Assembly: GCA_964446655.1 (NCBI GenBank) | Contig: CAYUPL010000012.1 | Location: 1 to 64,000 of the forward strand | Direction of reading: 5' to 3' | Source of the DNA: Desulfopila_A sp964446655 | GTDB lineage: Bacteria; Desulfobacterota; Desulfobulbia; Desulfobulbales; Desulfocapsaceae | Length of the DNA: 64,000 bases | Shown: positions 34,553-43,208 of the stretch, piece after piece | Position numbering within the stretch: position 1 is the first letter of the stretch | How the letters are laid out: each line of letters opens with the position of its first letter | Program-made: the position numbers and the translations under genes | The notes under the pieces: model-generated | What the model was told of the DNA's origin: nothing | The model's input: only the letters and a program-made list of their open reading frames with translations | Database searches by the model: none

Positions 34553-35327
34553 GGGCGGCCTCCTTACGCGGAAGAGTAATCCCCTGCTCCAGGCTGGTGA
34601 AGTTTAAGGTCGCATGTACGGTTAAAATGGGAAAAAGCAGGGCGATAACGAAAATATTCAGCAGAGGTATCATACTGACGAGGGCCGGCAACAGGCCCAG
34701 GCGAAAGCAGTGGCCGCGGTACTTGCCGAGCCAGCCGAGTTTACGGCCGAGTGACCATCTGCGCCTGGAGGCAGGGTAGTCGAGAAACATCAAGGCCGAA
34801 TAATAGGTATATAGAAGAAAGGCAATAATCTGGCCAAACAGCGGGATAAAGTTGGCCAGCAACGCGGCGATGGTGACAACGATACCGAAACCGGCTATTT
34901 TGAGACCTTCCCATAGATCGAGCAGCACTCCGCGCAGGGTGAGATCGTCATCCATTTCATAACTCTGACCAGCCTGGAGCTTTTCGGTAGCGGTGGAGAG
35001 GAACACATAACCAGGCGTGGTGACAGTGTAGGCGATCATGAAAGCAAGGTAAAAGGCGATGATTCGAGTGGTGAAAAGATAGAGCCATTTGAGAATCAGC
35101 CAGCCTTTATGTTGCAGCCAGCCGAGTATAGTGACGGTTTCCGGGGGGGAGGTGAAAAAATTACCACTGATACTGTCAATAAAATCAAGGGCGAGCTGGT
35201 AACCAAGCCAGGTGATGAAAATAGTTACCAGAAAGAGCAGCAGACTGAGTCCCAGCAGTCGTTTTCTGCGGAGCAGAAAGGCAATGGAGTGCGGCAAAGG
35301 GATATACTGGATTGGTTTGGCTCGCAT
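34542..35327 (-). CDS. EI24/CysZ-like membrane protein
   Basis: 261-residue inner-membrane protein with about five to six hydrophobic helices. The layout (an N-terminal helix at 30-55, FMIAYTVTTPGYVFLSTATE, a loop, helices at about 150-185, the FLDYPASRRRW and GHCFRLGLLPALVSMIPLLN segments) is that of the EI24/CysZ family. Its Escherichia coli member is a sulfate importer. Whether this protein moves sulfate is not shown by sequence, though it would fit a sulfur-metabolising organism. It is first of a two-gene unit with the CYTH protein. Confidence 0.75.
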   Translation of the reverse strand: MRAKPIQYIPLPHSIAFLLRRKRLLGLSLLLFLVTIFITWLGYQLALDFIDSISGNFFTSPPETVTILGWLQHKGWLILKWLYLFTTRIIAFYLAFMIAYTVTTPGYVFLSTATEKLQAGQSYEMDDDLTLRGVLLDLWEGLKIAGFGIVVTIAALLANFIPLFGQIIAFLLYTYYSALMFLDYPASRRRWSLGRKLGWLGKYRGHCFRLGLLPALVSMIPLLNIFVIALLFPILTVHATLNFTSLEQGITLPRKEAAHGR

Positions 35328-35485
35328 ATTTTATTCTAATCCGGGTGTTTACATGGCATGACTTGTTTTAGTTGGGTATAGTATCACTTGATAGCGCTGC
35401 GGAAACAGAAGTGTATTTTATTCAAATCTCTTGACGGAGTAAAGGACTAAACGGTCTTTCTCGGTTATATGGATATGGTGTTCTC

Positions 35486-36856
35486 ATGAATGGTTTGGTA
35501 AAAAAGAAGAGTAAGACGCGGTATGTCTGCAGCAACTGCGGGTACCGGAGTATTAAGTGGCTGGGGCGTTGTCCTGAATGCAATGAATGGGAAAGCTTTG
35601 CCGAAGAGGTTCAACCACAACCGGCGGCTTCTTTCGGTATGCCGAAAATAGAACCTCAGCCACTCCACCTGGCGCCCGATGGTGAAGAGGAGCGAATACT
35701 AACTGGTATTGAAGAACTGGACCGGGTTTTGGGCGGCGGCGTTGTGGCTGGATCGGTGGTTCTCCTCGGTGGCGATCCGGGCATAGGGAAATCGACCCTG
35801 ATGATGCATATGCTGGCAGCAGTGGCCAGACAGGAGAGAAAGGTCTTGTATGCCTCCGGTGAAGAGTCGGCCCGACAGATCAAGATGCGGGCCAAAAGGC
35901 TCGATGCCCTTCATCCCGAAGAGTATCTGGCAACGGTCTCCAGCGTGGAGCAGATCGTCGAGATGTCCATGGCCATGCGGCCGGCGCTTCTGGTGGTTGA
36001 TTCCATCCAGACTCTGACCTGTGCCGAATACTCTTCCGCACCGGGTTCAGTAACCCAGGTTCGTGAATCCGCGGCACGTCTGCTCAACATGGCCAAGATG
36101 GAAAACATCCCGGTGGTTCTGGTGGGTCATGTAACCAAAGACGGCGCCCTGGCCGGGCCCAAGATTCTTGAGCATATGGTGGATACCGTTCTCTATTTTG
36201 AGGGTGACAGAAGCCATGCCTTCCGAATTCTGCGGACCCAGAAAAACCGTTTCGGCTCCACCAACGAAATAGGTGTCTTTGAAATGAAGGCGGAAGGGCT
36301 GGTCGAGGTGAAAAATCCTTCGGAAATCTTTCTGGCGGAGAGGCCGCTCGATGTTGCCGGTTCCGTTGTCATTCCCAGCGTGGAAGGAACCAGACCTATT
36401 CTGGTGGAGGTGCAGGCCCTGGTCAGCCCGACAAACCTGGGAACGGCCCGGAGAACGGCTATCGGCGCCGATCCGCAGCGCCTTGCTCTCCTTTGCGCTG
36501 TTCTGGAAAAAAAGGCCGGGATGGATTTATACGGTCATGATATTTTCCTGAACATCGCCGGCGGAATACGAATTGAGGAGCCCGCCCTTGATCTTGGTGT
36601 GATATGTGCGCTGGCTTCGAGCATGCTGGAGCGGCCTATTCCTTCGGCGACCGTTCTCTGTGGAGAGGTGGGGCTCGCCGGTGAGGTACGCGCCGCAGGT
36701 CAGGTGGAAATGCGGGTAGCTGAATCGGAACGCCTCGGCTTTCAACGCTTTATCATGCCCAAGGCCAACCTTGATCGTCTCCATCTCAAGTCGGGCATGC
36801 ACCTCGCAGGCGTTGCAACTCTGCAGGAGTTGCTGGAAATTGTTTTTGATGAGTGA
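35486..36856 (+). CDS. radA: DNA repair protein RadA (Sms)
   Basis: RecA-related branch-migration helicase, 456 residues. An N-terminal zinc ribbon (CSNCGYRSIKWLGRCPEC, four Cys, residues 12-29) is followed by the ATPase core with Walker A GGDPGIGKST (about 92-101), Walker B LLVVDSIQT (about 170) and the RadA-specific KNRFGSTNE (about 252). The C-terminal Lon-like domain carries GADPQRLALL and GLAGEVRAAGQ. All hallmarks are present and length is standard. It is divergent from the EI24-like gene. Confidence 0.96.
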   Translation: MNGLVKKKSKTRYVCSNCGYRSIKWLGRCPECNEWESFAEEVQPQPAASFGMPKIEPQPLHLAPDGEEERILTGIEELDRVLGGGVVAGSVVLLGGDPGIGKSTLMMHMLAAVARQERKVLYASGEESARQIKMRAKRLDALHPEEYLATVSSVEQIVEMSMAMRPALLVVDSIQTLTCAEYSSAPGSVTQVRESAARLLNMAKMENIPVVLVGHVTKDGALAGPKILEHMVDTVLYFEGDRSHAFRILRTQKNRFGSTNEIGVFEMKAEGLVEVKNPSEIFLAERPLDVAGSVVIPSVEGTRPILVEVQALVSPTNLGTARRTAIGADPQRLALLCAVLEKKAGMDLYGHDIFLNIAGGIRIEEPALDLGVICALASSMLERPIPSATVLCGEVGLAGEVRAAGQVEMRVAESERLGFQRFIMPKANLDRLHLKSGMHLAGVATLQELLEIVFDE

Positions 36857-36908
36857 AGTAGTTTTACGGCGCAAGGGTCAATAAAAACAGAGTTCAATGG
36901 AGGAAGGA

Positions 36909-37475
36909 ATGGATTTGAAATTGCATCTTGAAAGAGGTTGGAACGGTTTTCTCAAGTTTATCGGTCCGGTTTTGCTTTTAACTTTTGTGCAGATTCTGGT
37001 TACGATCTTCAGCCTGGGAATCCTTGCCCCCGTCACCACGGCAGGATATTTTCAGTCGATTCTGCTTGCTCTGCGTGAAGGAAGGTCGCCCCAAGTAAAG
37101 GATCTGTTTGCCCATATGTCCCTTTTTCTCCCGCTATTCGCTTTTGGTGTCGCTGCTTTCTGCGCCATTGCACTGGGCTTTGTCCTGTTGGTATTGCCCG
37201 GTTTCGGGGTGATGATTTTTCTGGTCTTTGCCTGCCTCTATCTTTTTCCTCTGATGACCGACCAGAAAATGGGGCTTATGGACGCGGTCAAGGAATCGTG
37301 GCGCATGGCGGTACAAGACCCCATTGGTGATCACATCATTATCACCATCGTCTATATCGCCATCCTGTCCCTCGGCGGATCTCTGCCGTTGGTCATTCTG
37401 CTGGCCCAGCCCCTCGGCGCCTTTATTCTGCTGTCGTTTTACGAAGAAAGACGAAAGCTGATGATCGAGCCATGA
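36909..37475 (+). CDS. Hypothetical integral membrane protein
   Basis: 188 residues with four or five hydrophobic helices (about 15-45, 75-105, 105-125, 145-180). The motif YLFPLMTDQKMGLMDAVKES followed by W resembles proteins of the DUF4013/DUF975 type, in which a short helix precedes a paired membrane hairpin. No function can be deduced. The ATG at 36909 is preferred because GGAGG at 36900-36904 can act as its ribosome site, while the in-frame ATG at 36897 has none. It follows radA by about 50 bases and may be co-transcribed. Confidence 0.65.
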   Translation: MDLKLHLERGWNGFLKFIGPVLLLTFVQILVTIFSLGILAPVTTAGYFQSILLALREGRSPQVKDLFAHMSLFLPLFAFGVAAFCAIALGFVLLVLPGFGVMIFLVFACLYLFPLMTDQKMGLMDAVKESWRMAVQDPIGDHIIITIVYIAILSLGGSLPLVILLAQPLGAFILLSFYEERRKLMIEP

Positions 37476-37562
37476 AAAAGAGCAGCTGAGAACTTTTCCT
37501 CTTTCGGGATTTAATTTTCCTGCCGATGCGGTGTATAGTTACAGAAGATGCTTGCAACCCGA

Positions 37563-37598
37563 AAGGTGGTCCAAAAATGTCTATTCGCGGACCACCTT
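37563..37598. terminator. Strong hairpin after the membrane-protein gene
   Basis: Perfect 10-bp stem AAGGTGGTCC / GGACCACCTT around a 16-base loop, 87 bases after the stop. A real U-run is missing, so it is either a weak terminator or a regulatory hairpin of the following small gene. Confidence 0.45.
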
Positions 37599-37627
37599 CT
37601 TAAGAAACACAGGCAATGGAGGGTAGA

Positions 37628-37732
37628 ATGAATGAGCAGCATGAGCATGAAGATGAAATGGTATGTGTAAACGTGGCGATCTTTTTTGCCGTGGTGTTGG
37701 GTGTGATTTTTTTTCTTGGCATAATAAATTAA
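37628..37732 (+). CDS. 34-residue single-pass membrane miniprotein
   Basis: Small gene with a GGAGGG ribosome site five bases before its ATG. The product begins with an acidic, His-rich head MNEQHEHEDEMV and then one hydrophobic helix from about residue 12 to 33 (VCVNVAIFFAVVLGVIFFLG). It ends at TAA 37730-37732. It has the form of small subunits of membrane complexes or of small regulatory membrane peptides, but no family is recognised. It lies between a hairpin and the cyclase-like gene. Confidence 0.6.
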   Translation: MNEQHEHEDEMVCVNVAIFFAVVLGVIFFLGIIN

Positions 37733-37881
37733 AAAGGTGTTGAAAAAAGCCTCCTTCCGGAAAGATGGCCGTGCTGCTGCTTACCTCTTTGGTGGCAGCA
37801 GGAGCGAAGAGCTCCTCATCGACTTGAAGAACGAAGGTTTTCTCTCATCGTCCGATATTTTATTTCGAGGATCTTCTCTCT

Positions 37882-39129
37882 ATGGAAGGAACTGAAAAAA
37901 AGGTTGTTATACTGCTCAGCGATATGGTGCGTTATTCACAGAAGACCGCCGACATGCGGCCTGTGGAGATCCGTGATTTTATCGTTGAATATCACCGTAA
38001 TCTCCAGCAGATCATCAATGCTGATCACGGAGCATATCAGGAAATTGAACCCTCTGCCGGAGATGGCGCCATTGCCGTTTTTGAAAACAGGCAGGGAGAA
38101 AGCAAAACCGATGTCTGTGACCGCGCCCTTCGGGCAGCCTTGAACATGGCAGGCGCCATGGAGGAGGGGGTCATTCCCCAGACTCGTATCGGTATTTTCG
38201 CAGGTGATATTATAGAGGCGCAGATCAGTGGGAGAACCATGAGGTTTGGGGCCAGCTTTTCCGTCGCCAGTCGCCTTGAGGAGCTATGCGGCTATTTCGG
38301 CACCAGTTTTCTGATGGATCGAGAGGTGGCCTTCTGGCAGGCCGTTGAAAAGAGCAATACGGTCAGCATCGGCAAGGTGACACCCAAAAATTTTCATCAT
38401 CCCATACATGTCTATACCGTTTATAAGCCGGGTATTCACAATTGTCCCAGGGATGTCAATCCGAAAGACCTTTCCCGATTCATCGAAATGAAAAATGAGG
38501 CGGTGGCGCTGTTTTGCGGTAATCAGCTCCAGGGAATCCGGGCAGATTTTCCTCTGGCCAAGGAGAAACTGAGACAGGTGCAGGAGTTGTTTGTCGCCAT
38601 GACCGGCAAAAAGGATGTGCCGTCGGAGAGACTGCTCGAATATATCCGCAACACGCCCTACCCCGGAGATGACTTTAAAAAGGTTGGTATGATGATCCGG
38701 GAAACAACCGGAGACTCTCTAGGCATCAGGTTGCTCCATCTCTCCAACGAGCTGCTGCGGGCCATGGATATAGATTTTTACCATACCCTGGTGGTCGATA
38801 CCGAATGGGAGCGCCAATTCAAGCTTGTCTGGAAGAAAAAAGGGGAGATTATCATCAAAATCAATGATCCCCCTAACGGGGTCTACTATATTGATAACGG
38901 CAGCGTTAATGCCCTTGATGAAAATGGTAACCTTATTACCACGTTGACGGCCGGCAATGTGTTTGGCGAGATGGCCTATTTCTCCAAAAGCCGGACGCGA
39001 AACGCCACGGTGGTTGCCAATACCGACTGTGTCTTACGGCGAATAGGTGGAGATCAGTTTGAAAAACTGCCGATAATCATGAAGATTTTTGAAAGAATCG
39101 CCAAAAAGCGCCTGGGGGAAGGTTTTTGA
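37882..39129 (+). CDS. Class III cyclase-like domain fused to cyclic-nucleotide-binding domain
   Basis: 415 residues. Residues about 5-180 look like a class III nucleotidyl cyclase: metal-type Asp in VILLSDMVRYS and in AGDGAIAVF, and RIGIFAGDII. The segment equivalent to the usual VNxAxRL reads FSVASRLEEL, so the transition-state Asn is replaced by Ser while the Arg is kept. The middle region (about 185-300) is helical. Residues about 305-410 form a cNMP-binding beta roll with NGVYYIDNGSVNAL and the phosphate cassette region VFGEMAYFSKSRTRNATVVA. It is cytoplasmic, with no membrane segments. It may be a weak or inactive cyclase that acts as a nucleotide-gated sensor. Confidence 0.75.
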   Translation: MEGTEKKVVILLSDMVRYSQKTADMRPVEIRDFIVEYHRNLQQIINADHGAYQEIEPSAGDGAIAVFENRQGESKTDVCDRALRAALNMAGAMEEGVIPQTRIGIFAGDIIEAQISGRTMRFGASFSVASRLEELCGYFGTSFLMDREVAFWQAVEKSNTVSIGKVTPKNFHHPIHVYTVYKPGIHNCPRDVNPKDLSRFIEMKNEAVALFCGNQLQGIRADFPLAKEKLRQVQELFVAMTGKKDVPSERLLEYIRNTPYPGDDFKKVGMMIRETTGDSLGIRLLHLSNELLRAMDIDFYHTLVVDTEWERQFKLVWKKKGEIIIKINDPPNGVYYIDNGSVNALDENGNLITTLTAGNVFGEMAYFSKSRTRNATVVANTDCVLRRIGGDQFEKLPIIMKIFERIAKKRLGEGF

Positions 39130-39133
39130 GAAG

Positions 39134-39161
39134 GCGGCCCGCCTCAGCAGAGGCGGGCCGC
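39134..39161. terminator. Hairpin between convergent genes
   Basis: Perfect 12-bp GC-rich stem (39134-39145 and 39150-39161) with loop AGCA, right after the cyclase-like gene stop and before the end of the convergent protease gene. It lacks a clear U-run, but position and strength suggest bidirectional termination. Confidence 0.6.
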
Positions 39162-39182
39162 ATAGTCCTGTTCTATTCAGTT

Positions 39183-40637
39183 TTATTGTGCTATAAGGAC
39201 AACATACTGGCTGAATTTACCGGATCTGACTCTGAGCAGCATCCTGTCGGAGTCGCCGGATTTTTTCAGGATGTTCTGCAGGTCGCGCAGGCTGGCGACA
39301 GGTTCTTTATTGACCTCCTGCACAAGCTGTCCCGGTTGTAATCTGGCCGATGCGGCCGCACTTCCCGGCTCCACATCCCCAACCAGTATGCCCTGCTCAC
39401 CCTCATAGCCAAGCTGTTCAGCCAGCTCCGGTGTCAGTTCCTGGAAAGAAAGACCGAATTTTTCCAGAAATTCCCCATCCGGTGAAGACTGGGCCGTTCT
39501 ACCGAAGTTATCCGGCTGCTCACCGATGACCACTTCTATTGTTTTTTCCTTGCCGTCACGTATGACTACAAGCTCTGCCTTGGTGTTGGGTATGATTAGA
39601 GCAATCCTATTACGGAGATCATTGACATTAAGCAGCTCAATGCCGTTGAGCTCTATGATGACATCCCCCTGTTGCAATTCACTCTTATCGGCGGGAGAGT
39701 CTTTCTGCACTTCACTGACCAGAATACCGCGAGCCTCTTTCAGGCCGAATGATTTGGCGAGATTTTCATCGATATCCTGAATGGCCACGCCGAGCCAGCC
39801 TCGTGTGACTTTACCATGTTCCTGGAGCTGGTCATTGATGGCCTTCACCATATTGATGGGAATGGCGAATCCGATGCCCATATAGCCGCCGGTACGGGAA
39901 AAAAGAGCCGAATTGATTCCCACAACTTCCCCATGTATGTTCAGCAGTGGTCCACCGGAGTTGCCGGGATTGATGGCCGCGTCCGTCTGGATGAAGTTTT
40001 CGTACTCATTGATGCCGACCCGGCTTCTTCCCTTGGCGCTGACGACCCCGACGGTGACGGTCTGGTTCAAGCCAAAAGGATTACCGATGGCGATGACCCA
40101 CTCTCCGACTTCCAGAGCGTCGGAGTCACCCAATGGGATGACGGGCAGGTTGTTGCCGTTGTCGATTTTTATCAGAGCGACATCGGACTGCGGATCGCTG
40201 CCGATAAGCGTCGCGTCCACCTTTTTGTTGTCGGACAGAGTCACCCTGATGCTGTCGGCATCGGCGACGACATGGTTGTTGGTGAGGATATAGCCTCCTT
40301 TACTGATGATAAAACCGGACCCCTGACCTTGCTGTTTGCGTTCCCTGGGCTGCTGCGGCGGAAACTGGCGGTGGAAATCCGGGCCGAAAAACCGCTCAAA
40401 AAAGGGATTATTAAAAAATTCAAAGTTATAGTCTCTTGCTCCAACGGTCTTTTCCACTTCAACATGGACAACTGCCGGGGTAGCCTTTTTCACGACCGAG
40501 GAAAAGGCCTTGGCAGACTTGCTGAGCACTGCAACCTCCTCTGTTGTGGAGGCGAATGCCTGAGGAAGAGCCGTCAGAAAAAACAGCAGGCAAAGCGCGA
40601 TTACCGGCAATCGTTTTGGGGGAATGATATTCTGCAT
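39183..40637 (-). CDS. Periplasmic serine protease of the Do/DegP (HtrA) family
   Basis: 484 residues from ATG 40637 (AGAGGA site seven bases upstream); a longer in-frame start is not supported. A signal peptide (VIALCLLFFLTALPQAFAS) sends it to the periplasm. The trypsin-like domain has the catalytic triad in TNNHVVADA (His), SDVALIKID (Asp) and NPGNSGGPLLN (Ser). Two PDZ domains follow (about 275-365 and 395-480). The FFGPDFHRQFPP loop before the protease domain is the usual Do insertion. It degrades or refolds damaged envelope proteins. Confidence 0.94.
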   Translation of the reverse strand: MQNIIPPKRLPVIALCLLFFLTALPQAFASTTEEVAVLSKSAKAFSSVVKKATPAVVHVEVEKTVGARDYNFEFFNNPFFERFFGPDFHRQFPPQQPRERKQQGQGSGFIISKGGYILTNNHVVADADSIRVTLSDNKKVDATLIGSDPQSDVALIKIDNGNNLPVIPLGDSDALEVGEWVIAIGNPFGLNQTVTVGVVSAKGRSRVGINEYENFIQTDAAINPGNSGGPLLNIHGEVVGINSALFSRTGGYMGIGFAIPINMVKAINDQLQEHGKVTRGWLGVAIQDIDENLAKSFGLKEARGILVSEVQKDSPADKSELQQGDVIIELNGIELLNVNDLRNRIALIIPNTKAELVVIRDGKEKTIEVVIGEQPDNFGRTAQSSPDGEFLEKFGLSFQELTPELAEQLGYEGEQGILVGDVEPGSAAASARLQPGQLVQEVNKEPVASLRDLQNILKKSGDSDRMLLRVRSGKFSQYVVLIAQ

Positions 40638-40811
40638 AAATAATCCTCTTTGTAATTGTAGTGGGTTGTTGTGCACCGTAAATATTTCCGTACCATGACT
40701 CTAATTGTAAAGCTGATAGCTGCAGCGTCAAGGAATATTACGGAAATGTAATTTTGTCGATGTGTGGGGCGCCGGCCGGGTCACCAACGAAGAAGGAAGA
40801 TGCGGAGTGAG

Positions 40812-40858
40812 AGGAAAAAGAGGCGCAGCGGCAATCCCCTGATTGCCGCTGCGCCTCT
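40812..40858 (-). terminator. Intrinsic terminator of the DAHP synthase gene
   Basis: An 18-bp perfect stem (40819-40836 and 40841-40858) with loop CCCT. Read on the - strand it is followed by CTTTTTCC. It starts 9 bases after the stop codon of the DAHP synthase gene on that strand. Confidence 0.9.
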
Positions 40859-40867
40859 GCAGAGAAA

Positions 40868-42214
40868 TCAACTTCGTATCATGTCTGCGATTTGAAAGGC
40901 AACCTCCAGGCTTTGTTCGGCATTCAGGCGTGGATCGCAGGAGGTGAGATAGTTGTTCTGTAATTCAGTGTCAATGATATTACGGGCGCCACCGGTGCAT
41001 TCGGTGACGTTTTCGCCGGTCATTTCAAAATGGACACCTCCGGGAATAGTGCCTTCGGACCAATGTGCCTCGAAAAAACAGGTTATTTCAGCGAGGATGT
41101 CATTAAAATTCCGGGTCTTGTGGCCGGATTCGGCGGTATATGTGTTGGCATGCATGGGATCGCAGCTCCACACGATATTGTAGCCTTCCTTCTTGGCTTC
41201 ACGCAACAGCGGCGGCAGGACCTTCTCGACATTTTTCATGCCAAGCCTGGTGATAAGGGTCAACCGGCCCGGTTCATTCTCAGGGTTAAGCGCATCGATG
41301 AGCCGTTTAATATCGTCCATGTCATACGTTGGACCGACTTTAACTCCGAGAGGATTGAGGACACCGCGAAGAAACTCGACATGAGCTCCGTCGACCTGTC
41401 TGGTTCGCTCGCCGATCCAGAGCATATGCGCGGAACAGTCATACCAGTCACCGGTGGTGGAATCAACCCGGGTCAGTGACTCCTCGTAACCAAGCAGCAG
41501 CGCCTCGTGTGAGGTGAAGAGCTCGGTCTGATTGACTTGAGGAATGTCTGTAGGAATACCGATGGTATTCATAAAATTTATGGCTTGATCTATCTGTTTG
41601 GCCAGGCGATTGTATGACCTGCCCATGGGGGATTGCACGACAAATTCCTGGTTCCAGGCCTGGACGCGGTCAAGCGCGGCATAGCCGCCTCGGGTAAAGG
41701 CACGTAGAAGATTCAGGGTTGAGGCGGCCATATTATAGCCCTGCAGCATCAACTTGGGATTAGGCAGTCTTGCTTTTTCGTCGAACTCCGCCCTGTTGAC
41801 CATATCGCCGCGGTAAGAAGGGTGGGTGACACCGCCAATTGTTTCGATGTCGGAAGAACGTGGCTTGGCAAACTGACCCGCAATCCTGCCGACCTTGATG
41901 ACCGGTTTACCACCCGCGTAGGTGAGAACAATGGCCATCTGCAGCAATACCTTAAGCGTTTCTCGTATTTTCGGAGCCGTAACCTGAGAAAAGTTTTCGG
42001 AGCAGTCACCTCCCTGCAGTAAAAAAGCTTCGCCTTTGGAAGCCTTGGCCAGCAAGCTTTTTAACGATCGTATTTCTCCGGCAAAAACAAGGGGTGGCAG
42101 AATCGAAAGATTTTCCAGCACTTTAGTCAACTCTTTGTCACTGGGCCAGTTTGGTTGCTGCATTGCCTGAAAATCACGCCAGCTGTTCTTGCTCCATCCT
42201 TTCTGATTGACCAT
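40868..42214 (-). CDS. aroF: 3-deoxy-7-phosphoheptulonate synthase, class II
   Basis: First enzyme of the shikimate pathway (phosphoenolpyruvate + erythrose 4-phosphate), plant/actinobacterial type II. The 448-residue protein has QGGDCSENF (about 71), KVGRIAGQFAKPRS (about 100), YDCSAHMLWIGERTRQVDGA, VGPTYDMDDI, the metal region WSCDPMHANTYT, HFEMTGENVTECTGG and CDPRLNAEQSLEVAF near the end. All are typical of class II and absent from the AroFGH class I. An AGGAAAG ribosome site precedes the ATG. Monocistronic or co-transcribed with the upstream HsdR_N-like gene. Confidence 0.95.
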   Translation of the reverse strand: MVNQKGWSKNSWRDFQAMQQPNWPSDKELTKVLENLSILPPLVFAGEIRSLKSLLAKASKGEAFLLQGGDCSENFSQVTAPKIRETLKVLLQMAIVLTYAGGKPVIKVGRIAGQFAKPRSSDIETIGGVTHPSYRGDMVNRAEFDEKARLPNPKLMLQGYNMAASTLNLLRAFTRGGYAALDRVQAWNQEFVVQSPMGRSYNRLAKQIDQAINFMNTIGIPTDIPQVNQTELFTSHEALLLGYEESLTRVDSTTGDWYDCSAHMLWIGERTRQVDGAHVEFLRGVLNPLGVKVGPTYDMDDIKRLIDALNPENEPGRLTLITRLGMKNVEKVLPPLLREAKKEGYNIVWSCDPMHANTYTAESGHKTRNFNDILAEITCFFEAHWSEGTIPGGVHFEMTGENVTECTGGARNIIDTELQNNYLTSCDPRLNAEQSLEVAFQIADMIRS

Positions 42215-42270
42215 ATTCTTTCCTCACTAAGGGTTGATTGATGAGTATGCGACGAGACGGATGATTCGTG

Positions 42271-42813
42271 TTACAGGCAACACCGCTCCACATCGAAGGC
42301 GTTTAATATGCGCTTTTCGCGCTCCAGGTCGAGGTCGTTCTGTCTGGGAAGAAAGGTGAGAGTGGTAATCAGTTCTTCTGCTGCAACACGATCAGGGATC
42401 GATTCTAACCCATTCCCGATAATCTTGCCAGTAGCAGTATCAATTATTTCGGCGTCACGGCCATTTGTGACAACAGCCAGTGGAATCCGATAGTCGGGAA
42501 GCAGCACTCTGGCGGCAGCTATGGCGGATCGTTCCCGACTGACCAGTGAGCCCGGACCGTACCGTATAATTAAAAAAGGACGATCTTTAGCCGTCACGGT
42601 GAGGTCTATGGTGGAGCGGACAAAATGAGTGGTAAAAAGAGTCTCGATATACAGACGGGGAAGGAGTTGGTCTTTATGGTAGTTTTTCTGTTCGACCATG
42701 TATCTGCTGATCTCCTGGCGAATCCGTTCGTCGTCGGTGTCGGTCAGCTCTTCACCGGTGAGATAATCGTTCAAAAAACCATAGACAAGATGGTGGAAAT
42801 GGTCATGTTTCAT
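42271..42813 (-). CDS. Stand-alone HsdR N-terminal-like nuclease-fold protein
   Basis: 180-residue protein resembling the type I restriction enzyme R subunit N-terminal domain family (HSDR_N_2). A PD-(D/E)xK-like arrangement is partly seen: ERIRQEISRYMVEQ (glutamate helix), IDLTVTAKDRPFLIIRYGPG, where the usual E-x-K reads I-x-Y, and a strand pair PLAVVTNGRDAEIIDTATGK. The core lysine seems lost, so catalysis is doubtful. No other restriction genes are nearby. Stand-alone proteins of this kind are common in this group of bacteria, with no known role. Confidence 0.65.
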   Translation of the reverse strand: MKHDHFHHLVYGFLNDYLTGEELTDTDDERIRQEISRYMVEQKNYHKDQLLPRLYIETLFTTHFVRSTIDLTVTAKDRPFLIIRYGPGSLVSRERSAIAAARVLLPDYRIPLAVVTNGRDAEIIDTATGKIIGNGLESIPDRVAAEELITTLTFLPRQNDLDLEREKRILNAFDVERCCL

Positions 42814-43005
42814 GGATATCGCCGCTGAATGGATAGAAGGAGTGGGTTCGTTGTTATGATAACATAACGACGGTTATGGATATTTGTCAACGGGGGCAGC
42901 CGGACAAAGCATAAAAATATATGATGGTATCGTTCAGAATATTTTAATTATGACTTGGCTGTGATATCATCAAAAACAGAGGACGAAACTCTTATCAATA
43001 ACAAT

Positions 43006-43172
43006 CTCGTAAAAAGTCATTAAAGGTACCGGGATGGGCTCAGCGATAAGCGCAGACTTCGAGAAAGCTTGATATACTAGGCGTAGTATCTGAAACGGCG
43101 ATTTGGCAGTACATGTGGTACGGCGAATCGCCGTTTCAGATCTATAACGACGTAGATCGAGCTTTTTACGAG
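43006..43172. mobile_element. MITE-like element with terminal inverted repeats
   Basis: A 167-bp non-coding element with 11-bp perfect terminal inverted repeats (CTCGTAAAAAG at 43006-43016 and CTTTTTACGAG at 43162-43172). Inside is a long hairpin with a 15-bp perfect stem (43089-43103 and 43126-43140). The 10-base word ATCAATAACA occurs on both sides (42994-43003 and 43179-43188), a possible target duplication set off by 2 and 6 bases from the ends. No transposase is encoded. The rest of the 395-base intergenic gap (42814-43208) has no gene. Confidence 0.65.
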
Positions 43173-43208
43173 TCCATCATCAATAACATGACGACATGGG
43201 GAGGACGT

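Noticed and set aside
43113..43208. N-terminal extension of the CBS-domain protein
   Set aside because: The extra 32 residues are encoded by the MITE-like element and its flank. The internal ATG at 43209 has a good ribosome site and begins the domain.
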